Positions 10,673 through 23,065 of a stretch of DNA of 64,000 bases are shown here, piece after piece. The position numbers and the translations under genes were made by a program. The DNA is from Antilocapra americana (Eukaryota > Chordata > Mammalia > Artiodactyla > Antilocapridae). The stretch spans positions 31,305,185 through 31,369,184 of the forward strand of contig ML661885.1 in the NCBI GenBank assembly GCA_007570785.1. The letters are read 5' to 3'. Each line of letters opens with the position of its first letter. The stretch's first letter is position 1. The notes under the pieces were generated by a model. The model was not told the origin of the DNA and did no database searches. It saw only the letters and a program-made list of their open reading frames with translations.

Positions 10673-13600
10673 ATCCAAATATTATGATTTTTTCCTTAAT
10701 GTTGGGGGAAAATTATGAGAATTTTAAAAGCTTGTAAGCAGAGCAATATAATTTTAGTTCTAAGTGTTACTTTTCTACAGAATATTTCAGATTGCTTCAA
10801 AATGCATTTAAAAATGTATTTCCTTGCCACTTTATTGAATTTTCATACAGTTCCTATGGAGCAACTAGAAGCTGATGTTGTTCCCGTTATACTTCAAAAG
10901 TGAAATCAGGAAAAAAAAAATGGAGGAGAGGCTTTTATTTAAAATCATCCACAAGGTCTATAATAGAACGATCTGTTTTCCCAGGACCCTGGAATAGCAT
11001 CTTAGACCAATATCATGCCTTTAACTGCACTAAGCATATAAAAGGTTATAAATTAGCATTTGCTCAATTGAATGATCTTCCTAGATCCATGAAACAAACT
11101 GTTTATTCATCCTGAAATAGTTACTTTTCCATTTCTCTTTAAGCAGCAAGAATATATAGGATATATTTTATTTGTTCAGGTTTTTTTGTCTTCTAAAGAA
11201 CAGTAATTTTATGATTTTCAGGAATGTGGAGACTATGTGACCAAGTCCTATTTTTCAGATAAAGTTGCAAGAGTTAGTGAAGTAGCCCTATATCTGGAAT
11301 TCATATCTTAAGATCTCATCTTTTTTCTTCCTCTTGTATCCTATTGACTGTCACTTGCCCATGCCATTAATTATTAGCTAGAAGACATTTTTAATGTTTA
11401 AGAGTCTCAGGGAAACTCTGTTGTTGTCAAAGTTTGCAAGTGTTCAAAATGCCACCAGATTGTGTACATTGCTTAGATAAAAGGCTATATAATAGAAATC
11501 CCTTATTGTCAATAAAGCAGAGCTTTGTTGTAAATTTTAAAAATCAACAGCACATTCAAATGCAACGAGGTCGGAAATCATGTCATGGAATGAATGGACT
11601 ACTGAAATGGTTCTCATTATTCCTCCTTGCTAGCTTTGAAGAAAGAATTTTGATATTTCATTTTGTCTGCATTTTACACTTGTAAGATCAGTTCATAGAC
11701 ATTTTACAATTAGTGTATGTAAGAAAGATGGCCACATTCTAAGTAATAGAGAAGCTCATCAGAGAAATGCCCATTTCAATAAAAATTCTACCTAATCTTA
11801 TACCGTGGTCCTATAGAAAGTTATCAAATAAAAAAAATACTAAACTAATCAAAGTGCATGTACAATATGTACAATTTACTATGACAGCAAATACTTCAGG
11901 GTTATTTGAAAAAAAATCCACGGTACAGAATTTAAATAGTACAATTTGTGGTAAATGTCAAGGAACATTATTCTGATAAATGTCATTGTAATAATCAGAT
12001 GAAAACTGTTCTGAATATTACACACTATATAATCAGTTTTGATAGAAGGATCAAAGGTGTAAATTTCATGAACACTCAGTGAAGGCATTTATCAGAAGCC
12101 TTACCGGGAGGACTGAAGTAGGGAGAATAACAGTTTACGGGGAAATCATCCTATTCAGCATATTGATGTGTAGCTTTTTTTGAATACAGACTATGCACTT
12201 AATCTGCTCTTAAGAGTACATAAAGCCAAAAATAAAATTCATTAAAATTATATTTTCCAATTATGATATAAAATAAACACAAAAATATGATTTCTAAATT
12301 TAAAGTGCAGGTGCTAACTATGGGGAGCAATGAACATTTATAATTTGCTCATGAAGCAGAGCCAGTTATAGTTACTAAAGGAGTTTGTTTAATCTCTCTC
12401 TCTGTTTACTATGGAACCAACAGTATATAGGTGAATATGGGAAAAAACAAAATATGGAGGATGCTCTCAAAAAATATATTAGAGTACTATGTATGAAATA
12501 ATCTATACATATGCTGCATTTTTTAAATCATTTTTCTAAGTCAGAGCTTCTCAAAGTGTGAGATAGTAATCTCTAAGCATCAGAAAAGCCAGGGGCCCTC
12601 TATTTATCCTATTGTCCCATATGTGTAATATGTGTTTTTTGATAGTACAAATGTTGAGAATGATAGGCCTGGCAACAAATATAGAAAGTCCAAAAAAGGA
12701 AACATCATTATGGATTTCAGGACAGAAGGAAGATAGAAGAGGTTTTTGGCAAGACTAGCATAGTATTCAGGAGATATATCTTCTCTCTCTGCTTAGCTCA
12801 AAAGAGCCATGGCTGGCTGACATCCTGTGTCTGGCTTCTCAAGGTATACTGTCTAGCTGCCTGTGTATATGTGGGCATAAACAAGAGAGAAAGGAAGATT
12901 GTGTGGGATGCAGCCAAGGTGATTTTGGAACACTATAATTGATTCGTCTACTCAGGCGTCCTATAGAAATCAAGGTCAATCTAAATCTAAGGCAGAAAAC
13001 CCTGATCTATTGTGCAGTGACTGAATGCTTGCACAGTCCAGGCTTATCCAAACCCATGTGGGATAATCTGTGAGATGAGTGAGTTTAGTTTATGAATCAA
13101 GTACAACTTATATCTTTTAATGGTGCACAAAATAACATTTTACTTTTCCCAGAGGTGACAAAATGTGGTTTAACTGAAAAAATAAAAAGGAAGGTACTTG
13201 TCAGTAACTGTTCAAAAATGGAAATAAACACAAGATCATTTATGTTTTAATTCAAAGGTTTTTGCAAACTTATGTTTTATCCTTCATAGAAATTCTAATT
13301 TTACTACTTTCATTTTAAAAATCCAGTATATTTCTAGGTAATAGTTAATAAATTCACACTCCATGATTTTAGGTGATCTAGCCAAATTTATTTTAACTAC
13401 AAGAAACATTAAGTATAAGTAAAATTATACTATTTTGTGTTAGCTGGAATTCAGAGTTAGTTCATCTTACTATTACCTTTGCAACATAAAAAGTTCTTTC
13501 TTCCATATCTATTTGATTTATTTATTCAAGAATAAATCAAATTTAAGGAAATGTTCTCATATCAAAAACCTGTAGTATATTTTTATTTTAATAAAATTGA

Positions 13601-15014
13601 AACGTTATTTAAAATAAGCTTAAGGGATGTGAAATTTATTATCATGCAGTCTCATGTGCAAAGCAGTTACCTATACACATTTCACAGGAGTCTTTTATAT
13701 TTAAAATCCTTTTATTTCTCTGAGGCCACTGTTCAAATGGTTGACAGGGGATAATTTGTTTTGTTCAGCAGATTCCTGATTGTTGTACAAGGAAAAGTTC
13801 TTTCACCTTTCATTCAACAATTCATCTTCCTGTGGTGATTTATTTTACTATTTCCAGACATGCTTTATAACCTACAGACTTGGCATGCACTTTTTTTTTC
13901 TTTCTTTCTGGGAACCAACTGAGCCTTAAATAAGTATGCAGGTTATAACAAGTTGTAAGCTTCTTGAATTTTACATTATTGTAGATAGTTCTGTTGTCTT
14001 GTTTTGCACATTTTTTACAAATATGCCAACATGGTATTGCTTAAAGTTGAGAGGAACATTTAGATCAGTTATTTAGAATTATCTTTGGTAAATGAGATGT
14101 AATTATAATACATATGAGATGGCAAAATCAATGGTGAAATAATATTTGGGAATATAGGAAATATTTGTTGCTATGTCACTCTAACTAGAATGATTCCAAG
14201 ATAAAAGTGGAATTTATTAGAAAGGGAGAGGAGCAAGAAAGAGATCACATCAGATTCTTTATATATGCTAATGCTATTTCAATTCTGTTCAAATTGCAAA
14301 TGAAAATATGTGCAAGATTCTAGAATTCAACTGCTCAAAGTGGGCATACAGTTCTCTTTTGTATTATACTTCTTTTTCAATAGAATCCACATATAACCTA
14401 TTGGTGTATAGCAACTTATAAAATTATACGTTTATTTTATGATAAAATTGTCACACTTTTCCTTACTACTTTATTAGTACATTTTAGCTGTACCAATGCC
14501 TAATTTGGAAGGGAAAAAAAAGGTCTTAAATAGAATCAACATTCATTGCAGCTTGTAACAGTAAAATGTGTTACATAAAACCAACAATTCAAAGCATGCC
14601 AAGTCTCTCAAGTTTTTCATTGTTTTGATAACTATTGAAATTTCTGAAATCTTAAAATTGGATCTACATAGTATCTTCATATAAGATAAAATTTGCTAAT
14701 GGAATTTTTCAGGAATTTTCTTCCCATTGCATTGTGTTTATCTTGATAAAGTAAAGGAGAATAATTGAATACAATCATTGATTAATAAGATTTAAAAAAA
14801 TGGTGTCCAAGGTGTATAAATCTCAGTGCTCTTCAGTTTAAGTGTGGACTTAGCAAGATCATGGTCCTCAATCTTATTCTCTATTAAATGATCCATTCTA
14901 GCTCTCAAGTTCTATAAATCTCTGTCACAGGATTTTGTTCTGAATTTCTAGGTTTAATTCTCAACTCCTTCTTTCACTTTAGTCATAAATAGATGCAACA
15001 TATATTAATTTATT
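10673..15014. other. long AT-rich stretch, mostly unrecognised
   Basis: About 4.3 kb has no BovB, Bov-tA or L1 that I can see. At 12543-12600 'agagcttctcaaagtgtgag' resembles the end of a MER5/hAT-Charlie element, but the match is short. Frames at 10715-10903, 10900-11115 and 11434-11685 have no domain I recognise and no sign of splice-flanked exons. This is the largest block of candidate unique DNA in the window. Confidence 0.4.
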
Positions 15015-15227
15015 GGGCTTCTCTGGTGGCTCAGTAGTAAGGAATCTACCTGCAATGCAGGAGATGCAAATTCAAAGCCTGGGTCAGGAAGATCTCCTGG
15101 AAGAGAGTATGGCAACCCACTTCAGTATTCTTGCCTGGAGACTCTCAAGGACAGAGGAGCCTGGTGGGTTAGTCCATGGGGTCACAAAGAGTCCAACACT
15201 ATTGAAGCAACAGAGTACACATGCACG
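15015..15227 (+). mobile_element. Bov-tA SINE
   Basis: A full head 'gggcttctctggtggctcag', a mutated B-box ('attcaaagcctgg') and the Bov-A unit with 'cttcagtattcttgcctgga' are present. The flanks 'tattaattta' and 'tattgatta' may be a diverged TSD. Confidence 0.9.
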
Positions 15228-15236
15228 TATTGATTA

Positions 15237-16249
15237 TCAAACAAACCCTTGGATGTGTAAAATTATTTTTTTAAACTAACTACTGTTCATTTGGATTGTG
15301 CTCCACATATGCACCTGCTTACAAGTTCATCAAAAATAAGGCAGTGTTTCAAAAGGCCAAATTTAAGTAAGAAAAAAATTACGTTAGAGAGCAGATTTTG
15401 CACACTGTTTAATCTGTTCCCATATCAGAAGCTTTTTAGTGAATTTGTTCTATAAAGTAGTGCTGTGCTTTTGTTGTATGATAGAAAGGTTATGGAAAGT
15501 CATATCAAAAAGGCCAATGAAAGTATACACATGCAAAATTTCTCTTGCTTTTGCCCCAAAATTAGTTTTACCAAAGAAAAACAAAACTAGTCCCCTTCCC
15601 TTAGGCCACCACTAATGTATTTTTCCATTTCCAATGTTCCTTTCATAACAAATGGGATCACTTTTTTCTTTCAACGTGCTTCATATGCAATTTACAAATT
15701 TATAAAGGGTTTACGGAGGTCCGTCATGAATCTCAGTGCTATCATCTCAAGCTCTGCCAAGATATAAGCAGAGATATAATGATCATGGCCATAAAAATGA
15801 TTGCTGAATTATGGAGAGGGGCAAAATCATAAAGGGAGAGTGAGAAAAAGACAGAGAGACAGAGAGTGGACACCTATTGAGGTGTAGTATTCTGATTGGA
15901 AAAGGAAGACAACGTGTTGTCTTGAAAGATGAGTAAGAGGAAAGTTTTGATGATGAGTTAATACACAATGGCAGATTTTGTGGATTTCAATTAAAATCAA
16001 GGCTGTCATTCACACTAGGATTAGGCAAGACAGAGAATTAATGTCTGAGATAAAGACAGGTTGTATAGACGTAGGAGAGTAAAATGCAGTGTATTCTGAG
16101 TTGAAGAATAAATATGAGTATGAGAAAGTCAGCAAGTCTAAAATACTCTCAAAAGATTAACTATGTTTTAGTAAGACTCTAGAGCTAAATGGTAATAACT
16201 GAAAGATGCAGACAGAAAGAGACTGCTTTATTTTGTTTTACTTAGAAGT
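15237..16249. other. unrecognised sequence
   Basis: No family is named here. A short purine-rich GA run lies near 15832-15870. The overlapping minus-strand frames at 15783-16009 are antisense to this purine run and look like composition effects. Confidence 0.4.
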
Positions 16250-16258
16250 ATGTACTAA

Positions 16259-16616
16259 CGGCTTCCCTGTTGGCTCAATAGTAAAGAATCCACCTGCCAA
16301 CACAGGAGACACAGATTCCATCTCTGGTCTGGGAAGATCCCACATGCTGTAGAACAACTAAGCCCATGCACCACAACAACTGAGCCTGTGCTCTAGAGCC
16401 CCGGAGCCACAACTGTTGAACTCATGTAGCTACAGCTACTGAAGATCATGTGCCCATGCTTCACAACAAGACAAGCCACCACAATGAGAAGCCCCATGCA
16501 CTGCAACTAGGGAGTAATGCCTATACTCCACAACTAGCGAAAAGTCAACACAGCAATAAAGACACAGCACAACCAAAAATAAAAATTAATAAATTAATGA
16601 AAAAATTTTAAAACAG
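16259..16616 (+). mobile_element. CHR-type (CHR-2-like) artiodactyl SINE
   Basis: A tRNA-Glu-like head ('ggcttccctgttggctcaat') is joined to a different body from Bov-tA: repeated 'gcccatgcaccacaacaact', 'gagcctgtgctctagagccc', 'cacaatgagaagccccatgc' motifs and an A-rich 'aaaataaaaattaataaatt' tail. This body is typical of the long CHR SINEs shared by cetartiodactyls. The TSD 'atgtactaa' lies at 16250-16258 and 16617-16625. The family is secure; the subfamily name is from memory. Confidence 0.8.
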
Positions 16617-16842
16617 ATGTACTAAGGTAAGGGACTTGTGAATAGATTTAATAATCAAGATATAGGGAGGAAGACATTAAACATACATAAAAATAAGGAT
16701 GGCACTTGGGTCAGAAGAAAAGCATTGCCAATGGAATTAGCCATTATATGGAGCAAAAAAAAAAAAAAAAGGCAAGGGGAGTGGATGCAGATGCAGGAAA
16801 GTGAAAATACAGGTGGAGATAGGGACCTGAGAAACTCCTACA

Positions 16843-17165
16843 AAGAGATCCAATCAGTCAATCCTGAAGGAAATCAGTTGTAAATATTCACTGGAAGGAC
16901 TGATGCTGAAACTGAAACTCCAATACTTTGGCCACCTGATGAGAAGAACTGACTCGTGTGAAAAGACCCTAATGCTAGGAAAGATTGAAGGTGGAGGAGA
17001 AGGGGATGACAGAGGATGACGTGGTCGGATGGCATCACCGACTTCATGGACATGAGTTTGAGTAAGCTCCAGGACTTGGTGATGGGCAGGGAAACCTGGC
17101 CTGCTGCAGTCCATGGGGCGACAAAGAGTTGGACACAACTGAGTGACTGAACTGAACTGAACTGA
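16843..17165 (+). mobile_element. BovB 3' end
   Basis: It starts at the 'gagatccaatcagtcaatcc' (R-S-N-Q-S-I-L-K) codons and runs to the terminal 'actgaactgaactgaactga'. About 320 bp of C-terminal coding and 3' end remain. It cannot be joined to the BovB at 17391, whose 5' end lies further upstream in the element, so it is a separate insertion. Confidence 0.9.
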
Positions 17166-17390
17166 ATAGATTCCCTTTGGACAGTGTAATAGAGACTTTC
17201 TCTTTTTGCTTAAACCATAAATTTTTTATTATAATGTAATAATTCAAAAAAAGTTACAATTCTAGTAATTGTTTCTAGTTCCTCTACAATGTCTGCTGGC
17301 ACTGATAAGGGTATATTTAGTAATATGTTCCATATTCTGGATATTAATGAAGAAATTAGTCTCCATTATAGATGTATATGATAGGGTAAG

Positions 17391-18434
17391 GCATGAAACA
17401 ACAGACTGGTTCCAAATGGGAAAGGGAGTACGTCAAGGCTATATATTGTCACCCTGCTTATTTAACTTACATGCAGAGTACATCATGAGAAACACTGGGC
17501 TGGATGCAGCACAAGCTGGAATCAAGATTGCTGGGAGAAATACCAATAACTTCAGATATGCAGATGACACCACCCTTATGGCAGAAAGTGAAGAGGAACT
17601 AAAGAGCCTCTTGATGAAAGTGAAAGAGGAGAGTGGAAAAGTTGGCTTAAAGCTCAACATTCAGAAAACCAAGATCATGGCATCCAGTCCCATCACTTCA
17701 TGGGCAATAGATGGGGAAACAGTGGCTGACTTTATTTTTGGGGGCTCCAAAATCACTGCAGATGGTGATTGCAGCCATGAAATTAAAAGATGCTTACTCC
17801 TTGGATGGAAAGTTAGGAAATAGATGGGGAAACAGTCGCTGACTTTATTTTGGGGGGCTCCAAAATCACTGCAGATGGTGATTGCAGCCATGAAATTAAA
17901 AGACGCTTACTCCTTGGATGGAAAGTTAGGACCAGCCTAAATAGCATATTAAAAAGCAGAGACATTACCTTGCCAACAAAGGTCCATCTAGTCAAGGCTG
18001 TGGTTTTTCCAGTGGTCATGTATGGATGTGAGAGTTGGACGGTGAAGAAAGGTGAGCGCGGAAGAATTGATGCTTTTGAACTGTGGTGTTGGAGAAGACT
18101 CTTGAGAGTCCCTTGGACTGCAAGGAGATCCAACCAGTCCTTCCTAAAGGAGGTCAGTCCCGGGTGTTCATTGGAAGGACTGATGCTGAAGCTGAAACTC
18201 CAATACTTTGGCCACCTCATGCGAAGAGATGACTCATTTGCAAAGACCCTGATGCTGGGAAGGATTTGGGGCAGGAGGAGAAGAGGGTGGCAGAGGATGA
18301 GATGGCTGGATGGCATCACCAAGTCAATGGACATGAGTTTGGGTAAACTCCGGGAGTTGGTGATGGACAGGGAGGCCTGGTGTGCTGTGGTTCTTGGGCT
18401 TGCAAAGTCAGACACGAGTAAGCAACTGAACTGA
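17391..18434 (+). pseudogene. BovB RT/C-terminal ORF remnant with intact YADD
   Basis: Two long open parts are visible: one continues to 17823 and the second spans 17850-18434 (194 codons). The first carries an intact RT motif C, Y-A-D-D at 17557-17568, the only intact one among the six BovB copies in which I could read this box. Motif A is missing because of 5' truncation, and the 113-bp duplication breaks the frame, so no functional enzyme is expected. Confidence 0.88.
17706..17931 (+). repeat. 113-bp direct tandem duplication
   Basis: Copy 1 is 17706-17818 and copy 2 is 17819-17931. By hand alignment 110 of 113 positions are identical and there is no indel. Each copy encodes the [10 protein letters not shown] to L-L-L-G-W-K-V-R stretch. 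Known BovB copies have this stretch once. Confidence 0.95.
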
Positions 18435-18450
18435 ACTGAACTGACTGAGT

Positions 18451-20424
18451 ATCCAAAAACAGATAGATTATTAATGTGCTCTTTTGCAAGTAATATTATC
18501 CTGTTCAAATGTATGCAATTAATACATCTTGAAAAAAGCCTTTTAAAGTTTCTTAATTCATATTCACTCCTTACAGCTGTGATGTGAATAGCCTTTAGGG
18601 TTGCAGTGTAGCAGTTTTTTTATGACCTGAAGGTCACAAGTTTTTGCCCTGTTCACTTTGTTACTTCTTTGTCTGATTACTAAATGTTAGATTCATGTAT
18701 AAAGAAAGAGCTCTAATTTGGTGCATTAAGTAACAAAGGATGATTGTTACCGAGTCATAGGCTCAAGATGGCTTTCCTCATTTCCTCTATGCAAATATTA
18801 ATAAAAAGATATAAGATTCTTTTAAAACTATATTTTTACATTCATATAAGTGAATCTACTAAAAAAGCTCTTTAACCTATAGAATTATCTCATCTTCAAA
18901 CTCATAATATATATATTTGAGACAAATTACTGAAATATTTTTGTCACATTTTTTTAGCTGATAAACAATACTTAAATGTGAGAATAATTTCATCAGTTTC
19001 TCTTCAGTGAAACTCTTCAACAATACCAACCTTAATTATAATCATAAAATAAATTTCTAGGAGATTTCTAGAATTTTTTTCCTTTTAGCCATTTATTATT
19101 TTTCATGTATTTACTGCATGCAACATAATTAACAATGCATAAGAAGGATGACAAAAGAAGCAGGATATATATTTTCTACTGCCATAGATGATATCCTTGC
19201 CATTAATTTTGCCTAGAAGAAAAGATCTCATCTTTCTCTTTCCTCTAAAATGTACCAATTTTTTCCAAGACATTATAAGTTTTTTGCATTGGTAAGGAAT
19301 GCAACCACCCTAGAAATGTCTCATTTGTAAGCAGAGAACTTTAATAATAATTTGTAGATTTTCAGATGAGGATACAGAGCTTAGACACAGAGTTGGAAGA
19401 TAACTACAGTGTGAACTGGGGTTTAGCAATAGAAAGGAGAGGCCCTAGAAATATAACAAGGGACCTGAATCTGAAGAGAACAATTAGGCAGTGAAAAGTC
19501 ATCTTCTCTGGGTAATGTATGATGCAGTTCTAGCCAGAGTGATGTCTAATACTGGATGTACAGTTATTTCCAGCTCTATGTGGTAATTGCATCCTGCTAC
19601 TTCCTAATCTTTAGAAACATCTGCCAAACAAAACCACCTGGCGTTATGGTAAATTTAGGGGAATGAAAGGACAGTGATGAAATCTAGCAAAGGACAACAC
19701 TAGATGAGCAGGTTAAAGCAGAAAAGATATACTGGCCGACACAGCAATAAATATGGTGTAAACCACTTGTGCTCCATATAATAGAGGAAAGAAGGGCAGA
19801 TAGTGGGATGCTGCTTAAAATCGGTAGAAAACACTAATGATGCCTTGCTTCCCGTATTACCAGAGGAACCTGACAGATGACTGAGGCAGTAGAACACAGA
19901 CACATGGACTAATTCTGACATATTGTATACTGCTAATGTCCTCTAAATTGGAAAAGTGCTGAAAATTCACATGCAAGATGGTTAAATTAATTAATTTTAG
20001 CAAGCTACAATTTAAAAAAAAAACAGATATACTTACAAAGAAGTAAAGGTGTAAAAGTGTGTGTAACTGGGAAGGTTTAAGTGGTGTCAGCTTTCAAGAA
20101 CAGAAGAAAAGCCTTGAGAAACCTTGAAGAAAGTAAATAACTAAGAAGTTACTTAGTTACTTCCCAAGCAAGAACAATATGTTCCAAGGCATGAGAGAGG
20201 GTTAATTTTGAACCTTTTATACTATTATTAATTGATGTTTCCTAACAATTTGACTGCTTTATAGGAAAAATCCAATGTGTAACAGTAAACACAAAGAGAG
20301 ACTTTCTTTCTAGTATAAATATTTAAGGCATTTTGAAGCTGGAAAGACATTGAGAAACATCCCAACATTCTTGCAAGTTTTGGTATTGACACAGCTTAGT
20401 CAAAATTCTATTGATTACTTTGCT
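18451..20424. other. mostly unrecognised sequence
   Basis: No BovB or SINE is visible. At 19352-19425 'tagattttcagatgaggata' and 'cagagcttagacacagagtt' resemble MIR in plus orientation, but the rest of the match is weak. The 73-codon minus frame at 19700-19921 has no recognised domain. Confidence 0.4.
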
Positions 20425-20550
20425 TGATTTCTACTTCATACATACTGTGTGCCAGACATTGCAGAAGCAGCTGTGAACGAATTTTGTTCTTGCTGTTATA
20501 GAGTTTATTTATATACTGGTAGAGCATAAAAACAACAAGAATGCTTGCTG
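20425..20550 (-). mobile_element. L2 3'-end fragment
   Basis: 'catactgtgtgccagacatt' followed by 'gcagctgtgaacgaattttg' is the reverse-oriented L2 3' end ('actatgtgccaggcactg...cagtgaacaaaacag'). It is old and diverged. Confidence 0.5.
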
Positions 20551-20555
20551 CTCTG

Positions 20556-21100
20556 TGTTCTAGTTACTATGACTGCATAAACAAGTACCCCAAAACTGAG
20601 TGGCTTAAAACAATAACAAACCATTTTGTGCATCAGCCTGATATTTGTGCAAGACTGGGGAAGTGAGAAGTTTCAAAGTTGAAATCATCTGGAGGCTCAT
20701 TCATTTACGTATCTAATGTTTGAAGCTGGTTGCAAACTGTTGCCTGGAATATCTATATACAACCTCTCAGTATGACCAGGACTTCCTTAGAACACGGTGA
20801 ATGGTTTCAGCCCCAGAAAAGAGAGAAAGAAAGGAAGAGCAAGAAGAAAGGAGAGGAGAAAGAAGAGAGGTCAATTTTCGGAATATCTCAGAATATCTGT
20901 GTGGCCCTTTTTGATTTAGCCTTTGAAATCATTCAGATTTATCCTTTTCAACCCATCTTGTTCTTTGAAACAGTCATATCCCACCTAGATTAAAGAAGAG
21001 GGGGAAAATTACTCCAGTACTTGAAAAGTTGCAAGGTTCTAAAAGAGGATTTGTGAGCTGAAATATCACTGTGGTCATTTTGGGAACATGCAATCTGCCA
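20556..21100 (-). mobile_element. MLT1-type MaLR LTR
   Basis: It opens with 'ttactatgactgcataaaca', 'gtggcttaaaacaataacaa', the complement of the MLT1 3' end. It closes with 'tgtggtcattttgggaacat' and 'gcaatctgcca', the complement of its 5' start. An AG-rich insert lies near 20815-20870. Length is about 545 bp, somewhat longer than usual for an MLT1 LTR. The open frame at 20730-20993 lies inside it and is not a gene. Confidence 0.55.
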
Positions 21101-21459
21101 CATTCTCTTATTTTAGTTTCTGGTTTAATGAATAAAAACTCAAATATGATATTCATGAAAAATATTTTTTTTATTTTAAAATCTTACTCATACCTTCTTG
21201 TGTCTCTTTGGAGTTATTACTCTTATTGTTGTTGTTTTATTATTACTGTTAGCATTATTGACTTGTGAGCTTCCAAATCTTACTTCCTTTTAACTTTTAC
21301 TTTTCACTGATGTGATAATTTGAGTAATGCATTTGAAAGTTAGTATCATAAAATATCTAGTTAAAGTACTATGTTAAACCTTTTGGTTCAGAACATTTAA
21401 TTAATAATGTTCATTTTAAAGAAAGTAGTAGTTTATCAAGTCATTTTTAGGATAAGTAT
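21101..21459. other. unrecognised AT-rich sequence
   Basis: T-rich with no family or gene signal. Confidence 0.4.
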
Positions 21460-21471
21460 ATGATTCACAAT

Positions 21472-21690
21472 GGGTTTCCCAGGTAGCTCAGTGGTAAAGA
21501 ATCCACCTGATAATGTAGGAGACACAGGAGATGCAAGTTCAATTCTTGGGTCAGGAAGATCCCTGGAAAAGGAAATGGCAACCCACTGCAATATTCTTGC
21601 CTGGAGAGTCCCATAGACAGAAGAGTCTAGCAGTCTACAGTTCATAGTATCGTTGAGTCAGACGCAGCTGAGCACACATGCTCACATGAG
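21472..21690 (+). mobile_element. Bov-tA SINE
   Basis: The head 'gggtttcccaggtagctcag', the 'gttcaattcttgggtcagga' B-box region and the Bov-A unit are complete. The tail is 'acacatgctcacatg'. The flanks 'atgattcaca' and 'atgagtcaca' are a probable diverged TSD. Confidence 0.9.
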
Positions 21691-21696
21691 TCACAT

Positions 21697-23065
21697 CAAC
21701 TTGTGTAGAAAAAAAATATCAAATAGACTGTGTCCACTATCCACAGATAATCTCCATGAGAATTGTCATTTCATTCATTTTATTATGATTTAACCTGAAT
21801 AACTTAACTTGGTCTAATGTAAAAAAAAAAAAGTGTCTTACCATAAGTAAATACTCTATGGCTCATAATATTGTTCAAAGGTGTTAATATGTTATGTTCT
21901 GTGGTAGAAATTGTTTCTCCCTTTAAAAATGTTGAGACAGTGACAAATAAAGAATGTTATGAAAAAAAAGTGATTGTATTAGAAACAACACACAGAACGT
22001 GGCACTTTTGTTCAGATAAGGTAAGAGTTTATGAAAGTGGAAAGGGTCATTGGTGAAATATTATACTGCTCAAAATGACATCATCAGGCTGACACTTCAT
22101 CATTTTTTTAATGATTAGTAGGCAAAGAACTATTTCTGCTCTTTGGAAATGTCAAATAAAATACTACTTTTCCAAAGTGTGAACCAATGTTAATCTAAAC
22201 ATTACAAGCATAAATGATGTTAAGGAAACAAATTTAGTATATACTATTAATCAGTCATTATCACATATTCCTAAAATGTTCAGATGTACTTAGAAGAATG
22301 TTAAAAATCCACAGTTATTATTCTTAGAAACATTAACTATATCTTTGTACACTGGAGGAGAAAGAATAATGAAAGGCTTATAAATTCAAGTACAAGGAAA
22401 ATTATCTTACTTAAACTGAAATAATAAAATAGAAATAAATGCACAGTTAATTTGAGAGAAAACATGATTTACTGGATTAAGAATAGGTGACTACTAATTA
22501 GATAATAGGGTACTACTAATTACATATAATTTATCCTACCTCCCTGTACTTCATTGTCTTTGTTGTAATAGTAATTTTTCCCATGGGCCACCTGACAAGG
22601 CTACTGTGAACAACAAGAGACCATCTCTAATACTTTTACATTAATATTGAGACTGTTTCTAAATTTTGTAGATATTCTTATGCATAAATCTTTTATGCAT
22701 ATGCTAATATATTAATACAATTAATTCTTAATAGTGGAATTGTCAAATCAAAGCCTGTGTGTATTTTAATTTTAGAAGATGTCCAACATATGGTTTGTCT
22801 TCTGTGATATTGTCAGATGACTGTCCATGTTCTCCTAATAAAAATCAATGAAGTCTGTATTTCCAACTCCCTATATTGTATAAACAAATAAATACTTCTT
22901 GGGCTTTTTCCTCCTGAATCCCCACCAACTACAAGAAATATAGCATATGCACACCTTATCTCATCAAGGGAATGGACCAAGCAGAGAAGAAATGGGGAAC
23001 CAAGAGATTAAAGATGTTAATCAGATTCTTGTGCATGGCTAGCACTGAATTATGTCTCAATGAAC
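21697..23065. other. mostly unrecognised; weak L1-like patch
   Basis: Near 22660-22830 the order 'gatattcttatgcataaatc', 'aatagtggaattgtcaaatc' resembles the minus-strand L1 ORF2 3' region, but it is too worn to assign firmly. The rest is AT-rich with no signal. Confidence 0.35.

Larger units (their letters stand above)
17391..18450 (+). mobile_element. BovB LINE with internal tandem duplication
   Basis: It starts after RT motif A ('acaacagactggttccaaat') and runs to 'aactgaactgaactgactga'. It is 5'-truncated. An exact 113-bp direct duplication at 17706-17931 shifts the frame by two bases, which splits an otherwise fairly open coding region in two. Confidence 0.95.

Noticed and set aside
16250..16625. 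CHR-type SINE as part of the neighbouring BovB
   Set aside because: It has its own head, A-rich tail and TSD; the BovB starts more than 200 bp later.
20815..20870. AG-rich tract as a coding lysine/glutamate domain
   Set aside because: It lies inside an MLT1-like LTR and is explained as low-complexity sequence.
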